Below are positions 10,422 through 19,408 of a stretch of DNA of 52,599 nucleotides, piece after piece (positions within the stretch are counted from its first letter, which is position 1; the number at the start of each line of letters is the position of its first letter). The stretch is from contig JACSRF010000305.1 of assembly GCA_014879875.1 (NCBI GenBank), positions 1 to 52,599 on the forward strand. The letters run 5' to 3'. Source of the DNA: Anaerolinea sp. Its GTDB lineage: Bacteria > Chloroflexota > Anaerolineae > Promineifilales > Promineifilaceae. The notes beneath the pieces are model-generated. The model was not told the origin of the DNA. It searched no databases and saw nothing but the letters and a program-made list of their open reading frames with translations. The position numbers and the translations under genes are program-made.

Positions 10422-11159
10422 TTAAGTTTGGTTAGAAAGTCGGCGACGATGGAACAACGCATAGAACACGACAAACGCTGTAGGGAGCAGGACAACCAAA
10501 GACGTCCAGGGAATTGGCTGATTAACATGGATAGTTTGCAGGGAAACGGCCGTTGGCGCCGCATCAGAAAACAAAACATCATCCCAGTACACCGTCATGG
10601 GATCGCTGTTTGTCTTGTGCGTATGCAAATACACAGCCGCAGAGACAGCATCAGCGACAGTTTGCGCACCGACTGTTTGTGTGAGTGGGATGACCATCTG
10701 CAACGTGTTCCAATCATCATACGTTACCGTTGCCGCCGTCACTTCCGGCGTGGATAAAAACCCCAAACTAGGCGCACACCCGGGACCGGTAAAAAACTGC
10801 ACCTGGATTAAAGCGCGGTTGAAGTTAGTCACACTGCTGGGCACGTATATGCGCCCACGAACGACAAAATGGTCGGCGACAGGGGAAGTCAGGTTCACGC
10901 ACTGCCCTACACGACCTAAGAAACCACCACCTGTCGAGGTGTTTTGTAGTTGCGCAGCGCCGGCGCTGCTGTCATAGGTTGGTGACGTTGTGTGGCTAAT
11001 AGTGGCTCCTTGCGGTGGAGGCGAAGACCCATCCCAACCAGTGACGTTACTCTCAAAACCACCATTTACGGTCCGCGTAGCGGCCCATACAACCGGTACG
11101 CTCAACAATAAAAACAATGTGACAACCCAGGTTAAGACCAGATGCTTTTTTTTGATCAT
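10422..11159 (-). CDS. Secreted protein of unknown function (jelly-roll/CBM-like) with C-terminal PTAVSLQTI-TM-RRR tail
   Basis: Signal peptide 'VVTLFLLLSVPVVWA'; 'NGGFESNVTGWDGSSPP' typical of CBM-like beta-sandwiches; tail 'PTAVSLQTIHVNQPIPWTSLVVLLPTAFVVFYALFHRRRLSNQT'. Confidence 0.75.
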   Translation of the reverse strand: MIKKKHLVLTWVVTLFLLLSVPVVWAATRTVNGGFESNVTGWDGSSPPPQGATISHTTSPTYDSSAGAAQLQNTSTGGGFLGRVGQCVNLTSPVADHFVVRGRIYVPSSVTNFNRALIQVQFFTGPGCAPSLGFLSTPEVTAATVTYDDWNTLQMVIPLTQTVGAQTVADAVSAAVYLHTHKTNSDPMTVYWDDVLFSDAAPTAVSLQTIHVNQPIPWTSLVVLLPTAFVVFYALFHRRRLSNQT

Positions 11160-11234
11160 GTTGCTCCTTTGTTCGCCGCTTTACGGCCGTTCATGTTAAC
11201 CATCCATTATCCTCGTAAAAACTAACGAACAGGC

Positions 11235-12590
11235 TTACTGCGGCGCTACCTGGCGGGACCTGGCATGTCTCCGGTTGGCTATGAGAAGAAGGGAAAGCGC
11301 CGCAAATTGCACCAACAATGCATCTATCGGCAGGCGATAGCGTACCAATGTCCAGGTAAGGACGTGAATGGCGGTATAGACGATGGCAAAGAGATAAATA
11401 AGGGTGAAGGGGGAAGAGAGCCAGGCAGCCCAAGAGGGGAAACGATAACGCAAAGTGCGCCACAGGCCATACAGCATAAACGGCAAAAAGAGACCAAAAC
11501 TGCCCACGCGCGCGAGGTTACTCACCAGGCCAGAATCGGCCGTCGGCCAAAATTCAAAGTAGGGAGGAATGCGGCTGAGGGAAAGCAGCAAGTAACGGCC
11601 GGGATCAGCCATGATATTCTCCAGCGCGCGCCGCAACAGGGCAGAGTCGAGCGCCGCTTCGCTGAGGTTTTGCCGCAGCAAATCTTTTGGCAGCAAATCT
11701 ATGTAGCTGCCCATCTCCTCCGGCAAGATGGGGATGAATTTGGCGCCGTAAATGGGATGGTTGCCCCAGTAAAAGGCGTAGCCGGAATTGGTGTTGAGCA
11801 GCACAAATTGGTCAAACGCCAGATAGTTACGTACCATCCAGGGGAGCATGAACAACAAGAGGACGAGCAGGGGCAGCGCCAGTTTTAGGGGCGACGGCCG
11901 TTTTACCCACCACAACCAGGCCAGCAAGAACGGGATAAAGAGCAAGAACAACTGGCGCAGCAGCACCGTCACGCCGAGAGCCAACCCCAGCAGCAGCCAT
12001 TGGCGCAGGCGGGGGCGCTCCGTTTGGGCGATACCCAGGGCCAGGTCTATTGTCCAGAGAATGGCGACGATGTAAAAGCTCTCCGTCATCAGCGCCCCGG
12101 CGTAGTAGAAGAAGTAGATGTAAACGGCCGTGATCCCCGCCGCCGCCAACCCCAGCCACGGCCCCTGTTCCCGTTCCACCATCCGCTCATCTGTTATACT
12201 TGTCGGGGAAAAGAGCTTGTGGGCCAGGCGATACGCCAGCCAGGGCATGAGCAGCCCCACCGCCACCGCCTGAATCAGCCGCGCCGCCAGGGGATTGACG
12301 CCGAAGAGGAAGTAAACGGCCGTGACATACAACGTATACAGATAAGACCAATGCGCCGTCGGTTCACCCGCCTGCGTCACCGGCCACCAATTTTCGCCCA
12401 CCGTGAAGCCGTGCCCCCCCAGCAGCCGCTGCGCCAGGTGATGGTAAGATTCCTGGTCAGCCACGCCGGGCAGGGGTGTGACCTGATTGCCCATGTAGAG
12501 GGCCACCGCCACGCGCAGCGCCACGGAGAGGAGCAGGATGGCGACCATGATCTGGTCGGGGCGATTCTTAACTATGTGTAATCTGGTCAA
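11235..12590 (-). CDS. Multi-TM glycosyltransferase, GT39/ArnT-like
   Basis: Many hydrophobic helices; N-terminal 'ADQESYHHLAQRLLGGHGFTVGENWWPVTQAGEPTAHWSYLY' typical of ArnT/PMT-2 family. Confidence 0.75.
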   Translation of the reverse strand: MTRLHIVKNRPDQIMVAILLLSVALRVAVALYMGNQVTPLPGVADQESYHHLAQRLLGGHGFTVGENWWPVTQAGEPTAHWSYLYTLYVTAVYFLFGVNPLAARLIQAVAVGLLMPWLAYRLAHKLFSPTSITDERMVEREQGPWLGLAAAGITAVYIYFFYYAGALMTESFYIVAILWTIDLALGIAQTERPRLRQWLLLGLALGVTVLLRQLFLLFIPFLLAWLWWVKRPSPLKLALPLLVLLLFMLPWMVRNYLAFDQFVLLNTNSGYAFYWGNHPIYGAKFIPILPEEMGSYIDLLPKDLLRQNLSEAALDSALLRRALENIMADPGRYLLLSLSRIPPYFEFWPTADSGLVSNLARVGSFGLFLPFMLYGLWRTLRYRFPSWAAWLSSPFTLIYLFAIVYTAIHVLTWTLVRYRLPIDALLVQFAALSLLLIANRRHARSRQVAPQ

Positions 12591-12605
12591 CGATGCTCCC
12601 TCATC

Positions 12606-13523
12606 TTAAAGTTTGGGTAATGCGCGCAGCAAACGGCCGTAATGCTTGCCCAGTCGCACACACGCCTTACCGCGCTCACCTGGCAGCAAGTGCCCCACCA
12701 CCAGCAAAGGCAGACGAGGCAGCGCCGCCAAAAAGAGAATAGCTTTGTAAACGGCCGCCACCACCGCTCCCTGATTTTTACGAAAATATTGCACCTTACC
12801 CCGGTACAGTTCCACAAACATTTGCGCCGCCGCCTGGCGCGTGCTTTGCCCGCCATAATGGATCACTTGCGACTCTGGAACCCAATACAACGGCCAACCG
12901 GCCCGCTTGATGCGATAGCACAAATCTACCTCTTCGGAGTACATAAAATAGCTATCATCTAACAAACCCACCTTTTCTAGCACGCTGCGACGCAGGATGA
13001 AGGAAGCGCCTTGCACAATGTCTACCTGACGCGGCACGGCCGTATCCCAGCGGTGCATTTTGTACACCCCATGCGGCAGCAGGAGATCGAGGTGCAGCAG
13101 CCGCCAAAACTCGCCGGTCAACGTGGGCAGCGGATGACACGAGGGCTGCAAGGTGTGATCAGGATTCAGCAGACGCGAGCCGGCCCCCCCCGCCTCAGCA
13201 TGGCGCTCCATGAAGGTCAGCAAAGCAGTGAGCGCGCCGGGCAGCAGTTCGGTGTCGGGGTTCAGCAGGAGCAGGTAACGGCCGTCGCTCTGCGCAATCG
13301 CCAGATTATTCCCCCCGGCAAAGCCCAAATTACCGCCACTTTCCAGCAGATGTACTTCGAGGAACTCCTGCCGCACCATCGCCGCGCTGCCATCACTAGA
13401 GGCGTTGTCCACCACCCACGTCTCATAGGTAAAGCCCTCTGGCGGATACGCCCGCAGCGAGGACAAACAGGCCGCCAACAGTTCCCGCGTATTCCAACTG
13501 ACGATGATAATAGATAAATCCAT
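12606..13523 (-). CDS. GT2 family glycosyltransferase
   Basis: 'LSIIIVSWNTRELLAACLSSL...VDNASSDGSAAMV...LLLLNPDTEL...GASFILRRSVLEKVGLLDDSYFMYSEEVDLCYRI'. Start trimmed to the ATG at 13523 (MDLSIIIVSW). Confidence 0.9.
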   Translation of the reverse strand: MDLSIIIVSWNTRELLAACLSSLRAYPPEGFTYETWVVDNASSDGSAAMVRQEFLEVHLLESGGNLGFAGGNNLAIAQSDGRYLLLLNPDTELLPGALTALLTFMERHAEAGGAGSRLLNPDHTLQPSCHPLPTLTGEFWRLLHLDLLLPHGVYKMHRWDTAVPRQVDIVQGASFILRRSVLEKVGLLDDSYFMYSEEVDLCYRIKRAGWPLYWVPESQVIHYGGQSTRQAAAQMFVELYRGKVQYFRKNQGAVVAAVYKAILFLAALPRLPLLVVGHLLPGERGKACVRLGKHYGRLLRALPKL

Positions 13524-13590
13524 ATACCCGGTGACCAACCTCTATCTGTTTTAATGTAGGGCGAACTGGAAAGGTTTGCGCTACAAATTT

Positions 13591-15057
13591 TCATGCACTT
13601 GATGGCGCGTCTCCTAACTGCTCCAGGTCAGCCTGTTCCAGACCGGTGCGCGTCAACAACATTTGCTCAACAGCCAGCAGCCCGCCCATAAACAACCAGG
13701 GCAGAATACTGGTGCGCAAGGAACGGATCGTCGCATTGTACACATAAGGCAAGAACCAATCGCCCAACAACCCAGAGACAAAGGTCGCCACAATCCCGCC
13801 AAAGGAGCCAATGACAAAAGCATACAAAAAGCCATCTTTAGGCGTTATCAGGTACAATCGCCAGGCCAGGTGGGTGATTTCCACAATAAACCACAGCATG
13901 AAGATCAGCCCCAGAATGCCGGTTTGGGCCACAATATCTACATAGTTATTATGGGAATTGAACTGAACGTACCAGCCCAGGATAGGAAAAAGGGGCGTAT
14001 AAAAACTGTAGTTGGCGGGGCCAAGTCCCAGGATTGGGCTGACTTTCACAATCTCACCAATAATACGCCACGCTTCCAGGCGCGTCATCTGACTATACTC
14101 ATTATCACCCACGTAAAGGAATTTAGCGGCGATGTTATCCAATTGGACGAGAAAACCAGCCGTACCTAATAAGGCAAGCAGTAGAGCCTGTCGGGGAGCG
14201 CCCAGCCAGAGAATCAAAAGCAGCGCGACGAGCGGTGGGAACCAGCCCGAAACCCAATCGCGCGCTTCGCCTAACGCCACGTAGAACGTCGCCATGAGCA
14301 GCGCGCCCAACAGCAGCCGCCAATTGCGCGTCAGTCGCCGATTAAAGAGCGCCTGGCTGGCCGTCATGGCCACAATCCAGGTCCAAAACATGCTGCCAGA
14401 AGCAATATAAAAATTAAAAATACGCCGCATCAGAGGCCCCGTGCCAGGCAGCACGCGCAAAAACATGAAGACCCCGCCAATACCCAACAGCAGGTAAACC
14501 ATCGCTTTCAGCCAACGTACGTCGCGCACGTGATTAGCGACCAGGAGATAAGCGCAAATCACCACCACCAAAATTAAGATGCCACCCACCTGTGCGTCTA
14601 GCGGGGCCGGCTGGACAGGGTACCAGGGAAACTGACCATTAAGAAAAGCGAGTATGGTACTCCCCAAAAAGAGCAGTAGTGGGGACAAGGTGCGCGATTG
14701 AACAAAAGTTAACTGGCGCTTGATGACCAACATGTCGAAAAACCACAAACCGGTCAAGCCCATCACGATGAGGGCCGTTACGCCGATATTGTGGATGATT
14801 TCTGAAGGAAAGAGCATTGCGATCGAGATCAACGCCAGCAAGCCAAGCGGCGGCCAGCGCAGCAACAGGCTGCTGCCAACCAGGATAACCGGCAAACCCA
14901 ACAGCAACGGCGCCAGGCGCGACGGCAGGCGCGCCCCCAGCGCCAGGCTGGCTAATAAGACAGCGATCACGATCACTGTTTGCTGCAAGATGACGCGATG
15001 GTCATTAAGCCAGTGGAGCGAGAAGCGCACCAGGGGACGTTCAATGAGGCGTATCAT
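13591..15057 (-). CDS. O-antigen ligase/polymerase (Wzy_C/WaaL) family membrane protein
   Basis: Multi-TM; 'VSPILGLGPANYSFYTPLFPILGWYVQFNSHNNYVDIVAQTGILGLIFMLWFI' matches the Wzy_C motif. Confidence 0.85.
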   Translation of the reverse strand: MIRLIERPLVRFSLHWLNDHRVILQQTVIVIAVLLASLALGARLPSRLAPLLLGLPVILVGSSLLLRWPPLGLLALISIAMLFPSEIIHNIGVTALIVMGLTGLWFFDMLVIKRQLTFVQSRTLSPLLLFLGSTILAFLNGQFPWYPVQPAPLDAQVGGILILVVVICAYLLVANHVRDVRWLKAMVYLLLGIGGVFMFLRVLPGTGPLMRRIFNFYIASGSMFWTWIVAMTASQALFNRRLTRNWRLLLGALLMATFYVALGEARDWVSGWFPPLVALLLILWLGAPRQALLLALLGTAGFLVQLDNIAAKFLYVGDNEYSQMTRLEAWRIIGEIVKVSPILGLGPANYSFYTPLFPILGWYVQFNSHNNYVDIVAQTGILGLIFMLWFIVEITHLAWRLYLITPKDGFLYAFVIGSFGGIVATFVSGLLGDWFLPYVYNATIRSLRTSILPWLFMGGLLAVEQMLLTRTGLEQADLEQLGDAPSSA

Positions 15058-16228
15058 GAAGAGAGTTTAGCAGATTCAAGAAGTGGGGGGTAACGGCCGT
15101 CCAATCATACCGTTCGCACACCAGTTGATACGCATTCTCGGCCAGGTGTTCGCGTAAAGCAGCGTCATGGAATAATCGCAGCACAGCGGCGGCAAACTCT
15201 TGGGGCGTGTCGGCGATGAGCAGATGCTGCCCGGGCACAGCTTCGATGCCCTCAGCCCCTTTGCTGGTAGCCACCACCGGCGTGCGCAAAGCCATCGCCT
15301 CCAAGATTTTCAGACGGGTTCCGCCGCCGGTCCAGATGGGCGCCAGGCTGATCCAGGAACCGGCCACATAAGGGCGCACATCATCCACAAAACCGACGTG
15401 CTGCACATGAGGAGAGGGGGGCAACGGCCGTCCGGCCCGATTACCCGTGATCGTCAGCTTCACCTCCGGGACCTCCGCCTGCACCAGCGGCAAGACCTGA
15501 TTAATAAACCAGACCATCGCCTCATGATTGGGAAAGTAACTAAAGGAACCGGTATAAACGAGCGTGCCCGGCTGCGGCTCGGTGAAAAATGGCCGGTAAG
15601 CGGTCACGTCCAGGCAGTTCGGGATCACCACCAACTGCGCCACATCATCCGCTACCTGCCGCCGAAACAATTCTCGTTCCGGCTCTGAAACGATCGTGCA
15701 GGCCCGGAAAAAGGACAGCAAACCGCGTAAATAATACCGGTGCTTCGCCCACGTCAGGCCATGCCGCAAACGCTGCGCCAACGAGCGCGCCTGTACGTAA
15801 TCCTCGTAAAGGATGCCGACCTCCACCTCCTCAAAAACGGCCGTCACACCCTCAAAGTAAGGCGCATATCCGGCCATCCGTGTCTGTGAGGCAATAATCA
15901 GGTCATAATCTCTGGCGCGTAGGGTCTTGGTAATGCAGGCAGCCATTTCTGCCGAAAAGGTATCAATAACCGAGCGGGGCTTGGGGCTAAAAAATCCAAG
16001 CCGCGCCCGCAAGCTGCGCGGATCAAAATAACGAACCGGGACCACTTCAACCTGCGCGCAAAGCTGGCGGATCTCCGGAACGTGAGGATTTATGTCTGGT
16101 TGGTCGGCAAAACTGAGCAGGGTGATGTCATGATGAGGCGCCAGGCCGCGCAGCAAATTGTAAATGCGCAGTTTTGACCCATTGTTAGCGGGGTAAGGGA
16201 ACCAGGCAGATAAAAATAATATTCGCAT
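15041..16228 (-). CDS. GT4 family glycosyltransferase
   Basis: 'RILFLSAWFPYPANNGSKLRIYNLLRGLA', 'VYTGSFSYFPNHEAMVWFINQVLPLV', 'GGGTRLKILEAMALRTPVVATSKGAEGI'. Overlaps the next gene's start by 17 nt. Confidence 0.9.
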   Translation of the reverse strand: MRILFLSAWFPYPANNGSKLRIYNLLRGLAPHHDITLLSFADQPDINPHVPEIRQLCAQVEVVPVRYFDPRSLRARLGFFSPKPRSVIDTFSAEMAACITKTLRARDYDLIIASQTRMAGYAPYFEGVTAVFEEVEVGILYEDYVQARSLAQRLRHGLTWAKHRYYLRGLLSFFRACTIVSEPERELFRRQVADDVAQLVVIPNCLDVTAYRPFFTEPQPGTLVYTGSFSYFPNHEAMVWFINQVLPLVQAEVPEVKLTITGNRAGRPLPPSPHVQHVGFVDDVRPYVAGSWISLAPIWTGGGTRLKILEAMALRTPVVATSKGAEGIEAVPGQHLLIADTPQEFAAAVLRLFHDAALREHLAENAYQLVCERYDWTAVTPHFLNLLNSLHDTPH

Positions 16229-16247
16229 AAAATCAGGCTGACCATAT

Positions 16248-16281
16248 AGACCTGACAGGTTTCTGAAAACCTGTCAGGTCT
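16248..16281. repeat. Inverted repeat AGACCTGACAGGTTT...AAACCTGTCAGGTCT (copy 2 of a dispersed family)
   Basis: 15-bp perfect arms with a 4-nt loop; shares arm sequence with 1856-1888; right arm overlaps the 3' end of the GT2 ORF. Confidence 0.8.
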
Positions 16282-17167
16282 GGCGTATACCCCAACGCTG
16301 CCGACGATAATCTTGTAATCCTTGCCACAGCGCGTCACGATGCGCGCGCATGTGTCGCCAGCGGGGCTTGATGCTCCAACTGCTGAACGTGCGCGCCAGT
16401 TGGAACCAGGTATATACCCACACCAGGGGCGGTGCGTGATGCTTTTGCAAGGCCAGCAGCCGGTTGCGTGTTTGGTAATAGGTCACATTGGGCGAGGGGG
16501 CATAATCCCGCTGCACCCCTTTGTGCCACAGCAACGCCTGGGGTACGTGCAGCACACGCCAACCGGCGCGCCGGGCGCGCAGACACCACTCCGTCTCTTC
16601 CCAATAGTAAAAAAAGCGTTCATCCAGCGCGCCCAATTGCGCAATCACCTCGCGCTTTACCAGGATGGCGCAGCCAGAAATCCAATCCACCTGGCGCGGG
16701 CTGCTGAACTGCCCGTTGTCCGTTTCATTTTCGCCAATGTGCGTTGATTGCCAGAAGCGGTCTAGCCGTCCCCCGGCCGACTGGATGGCTTTGGGTTCGT
16801 TATAGTGATAGACCATCGGGCCAACCACACCAATTTGCGGGTCTTGCACCGCTGCCTGTACCATCAAGCTCAGACAGTCAGGGTGTAAAACAGTATCCTC
16901 ATTGAGCACAAAGACCCACTCCGCCCCTTGCTCCATAGCTAACTGAATGCCCACATTGTTATTGCCAGCGTATCCTTTGTTTTCGCGCAGCGCCACCACC
17001 TGCACTTCTGGGAATTGGTGACGAATAGCTTCCACAGAGCCATCCGTGGAGGCGTTGTCCAGCACGATGATCTGCTGATCTGGATAACTGCTTTCGCTGA
17101 GGGACGCGAGGCAGGCCAGGGTATCCTGGCGGCGGTTGGTGTTGAGAATGATGGTAATGACTTTCAT
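16274..17167 (-). CDS. GT2 family glycosyltransferase
   Basis: 'VITIILNTNRRQDTLACLASLSESSYPDQQIIVLDNASTDGSVEAI...VFVLNEDTVLHPD...GCAILVKREVIAQLGALDERFFYYWEETEWCLRARRAGW'. Confidence 0.9.
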   Translation of the reverse strand: MKVITIILNTNRRQDTLACLASLSESSYPDQQIIVLDNASTDGSVEAIRHQFPEVQVVALRENKGYAGNNNVGIQLAMEQGAEWVFVLNEDTVLHPDCLSLMVQAAVQDPQIGVVGPMVYHYNEPKAIQSAGGRLDRFWQSTHIGENETDNGQFSSPRQVDWISGCAILVKREVIAQLGALDERFFYYWEETEWCLRARRAGWRVLHVPQALLWHKGVQRDYAPSPNVTYYQTRNRLLALQKHHAPPLVWVYTWFQLARTFSSWSIKPRWRHMRAHRDALWQGLQDYRRQRWGIRQT

Positions 17168-17229
17168 AGGTTGGGAAGATAGAGTGTAGAGATAGTAGAG
17201 TAGAGTAGAAGCTTTCTACACGCTACACT

Positions 17230-18228
17230 TTAGCTTTTCAGCCACGCTTTGGGGAAGTTTTTGGTGATTTCGATGTGACGGAATTCGCTGCTGGAACGGG
17301 CGCCATGCTGTCTGACCCAGGCGGACATTCTGGCTAATCCTTCTTCCAGGCTGGTTAACGGCCGTTCGCCAAACACCTGCGTCACCTTATCGTGAGAGGC
17401 ATAAGCGTGCCACACCTCATTACGCGCCGGTACGTGAACGACGTTGTTGGGCGCGCCCATCGCCTGGGCAATGGCCGCCGCCAGATCGGTGACGTTATAT
17501 GGCTGGTCCGCGCCGATGTTAAACACCTGGTTGTAAGCGTCCGGTGTCTGAATGGCGTCGGCCATAATCGGCGTCATGTCGCCAATGTAGCTAAACGCGC
17601 GGCTTTGCGTGCCATCGCCAAACACAGTCATCGGCTTGCCTTGCAAAATCTGGTTCATGAAAATGCCCACCACGTTGCGGTACTTATCGCCAATATTTTG
17701 CCGTTCACCATAGACATTGTGGGGACGGAAAACAATGTAATCCAGGTCAAACATATGCTTGCTGGCAGCCAACTCATGCTCGACAGCCAGCTTAGCCACG
17801 CCATAAGAATCCTCTGGATGAGGGGCGGTTTTCTCGGTCATGGGCAGTTCGGCGCTGGTTCCGTACACCGCAATGGAAGAGGTAAAGACAAAGCATTTAA
17901 CGCCGGTGTTCACGGACGCATTGATTAAATTAACGCTGCCCATCAGGTTGTTGTTGTAATTGAAGCGCTTGATGAAGTGGCTCAACCCTTCGGCGGCATA
18001 GGCCGCCAGATGATAAACGTGCTCAAACTGTTCGACGGCAAACAGCCGATTTATTGTCTCGACATCATTGATGCTGGCTTCCATGAAGCGCGCCCCATCA
18101 ACAACGTTGTCCACGAAACCGCCGCTCAGGTCATCCAGCGCCACCACCTCATGGCCGCGATTAACCAGTTCTTCCACCAGGTGCGAACCAATAAAGCCCG
18201 CGCCTCCTGTTACTAGAATTTTGCTCAT
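17230..18228 (-). CDS. NAD-dependent epimerase/dehydratase (extended SDR)
   Basis: 'KILVTGGAGFIGSHLVEEL', 'YGVAKLAVE' (YxxxK), 'FRPHNVYGERQNIGDKYRNVVGIF'. Start trimmed to the ATG at 18228 with SD GAGGAG. Confidence 0.88.
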   Translation of the reverse strand: MSKILVTGGAGFIGSHLVEELVNRGHEVVALDDLSGGFVDNVVDGARFMEASINDVETINRLFAVEQFEHVYHLAAYAAEGLSHFIKRFNYNNNLMGSVNLINASVNTGVKCFVFTSSIAVYGTSAELPMTEKTAPHPEDSYGVAKLAVEHELAASKHMFDLDYIVFRPHNVYGERQNIGDKYRNVVGIFMNQILQGKPMTVFGDGTQSRAFSYIGDMTPIMADAIQTPDAYNQVFNIGADQPYNVTDLAAAIAQAMGAPNNVVHVPARNEVWHAYASHDKVTQVFGERPLTSLEEGLARMSAWVRQHGARSSSEFRHIEITKNFPKAWLKS

Positions 18229-18235
18229 AACTCCT

Positions 18236-19348
18236 CTATCCAAATAAATATTGGTAATATGGCCGTAACGCCGTCCGATTCACCACAGCCATCAACAACA
18301 AGGGCACAGCCAACCCGGTGATAACCAGCAACGGCATAAAAACCATCTGGTACGGCAGCAAGTTGGGCGCTGCGTGATATACGCCCCGCGCCACAATCTC
18401 TTGCACGGGGGCATGGATAAGATACACGCCAAAGGATTTTGTGCCCAGGTCACTCCACTGTTTTGCATAAGGGATGGGCGCTTTCTCGAAAGCCATATAG
18501 GCGAGGATGAAGCAACCCGCGTAGAGGCTGTCAAGCAAGGTGACGCCGGGCGCGAGCCATTCCACGCCGGACGCGCGAAAAAGCAGTTCCCATTCGACAA
18601 AAGCAAGCAGCCAGAAAACGGCCGTCCCCCCCAGCAGCACCCATTTCCAGCGCGCCAGCCAACCCTTAAACAAGGGCAGGTGGAAACCCGCCACCATGCC
18701 GAAAGCAAACCAAAAAATCGTCTGCGGTACAAACCAACCCGGCGACAGGCGCGCCACCCATTGCGCCGGGGCAAAGTCCCAGCCCAGCATGAGCGGATAC
18801 TGCGCCAGATGCACCAAAAGCTGCACAATCCCGGTCAGCAGCAGCAGCAATTTCCAGCGTTTTCTGGCTAACGGCACAAACAACAGTGGCGAGAGCAGGA
18901 AAAATTGGGTGAGGAGGGGCACGTAATAGTAGGGAGCGGCTGCGCGCCCAAACAACAGGCTGCGCACGTAGGCGTACCAGGGCAGCAGCCCATCTTGCAA
19001 TGCCCACAAGCCAAAAATTGCCGCTGACCAGATGACGTAAGGAATGAGCAAACTTTTAATGCGGTTGCCGATAACCGACCACCCCACGTTCTCTCGCTGC
19101 CGGCCGGTGGCAAAGGCCACAAAAAAGCCGGAGACAAACAAAAAAGCAGGGATGCTGAACATGATGAGCTGCTCGATGGCGCGCAGGGCATAATAGGCAG
19201 CATCGCCTATCCGCGCATAATGGGGGACGGCAACGGCCGTGTACCGGTCTGTCCACCAATACATGGCCGTAAACCCCCAGCCCGTCGCGTGGTTCAACAC
19301 CGCACCCAATACAGCAAACCCGTTCAAAAGCAATAAGCGTCTAATCAT
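18236..19348 (-). CDS. Acyltransferase-3 family membrane protein (tandem paralogue A)
   Basis: 'LLLLNGFAVLGAVLNHATGWGF...IPAFLFVSGFFVAF...PYVIWS...FGMVAGFHLPLFKGWLARWKWVLLGG...GTKSFGVYLIHAPV'. Confidence 0.85.
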   Translation of the reverse strand: MIRRLLLLNGFAVLGAVLNHATGWGFTAMYWWTDRYTAVAVPHYARIGDAAYYALRAIEQLIMFSIPAFLFVSGFFVAFATGRQRENVGWSVIGNRIKSLLIPYVIWSAAIFGLWALQDGLLPWYAYVRSLLFGRAAAPYYYVPLLTQFFLLSPLLFVPLARKRWKLLLLLTGIVQLLVHLAQYPLMLGWDFAPAQWVARLSPGWFVPQTIFWFAFGMVAGFHLPLFKGWLARWKWVLLGGTAVFWLLAFVEWELLFRASGVEWLAPGVTLLDSLYAGCFILAYMAFEKAPIPYAKQWSDLGTKSFGVYLIHAPVQEIVARGVYHAAPNLLPYQMVFMPLLVITGLAVPLLLMAVVNRTALRPYYQYLFG

Positions 19349-19408
19349 GAGTCAGGGAACGTGAAACGTGATGCGTGGCATAAGACGGTGACGCATGACG
19401 CACAAAGA

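Noticed and set aside
12000-12581. 193-aa plus-strand ORF rich in Arg/Gln/His
   Set aside because: Antisense shadow of the GT39-like gene; low-complexity basic composition.
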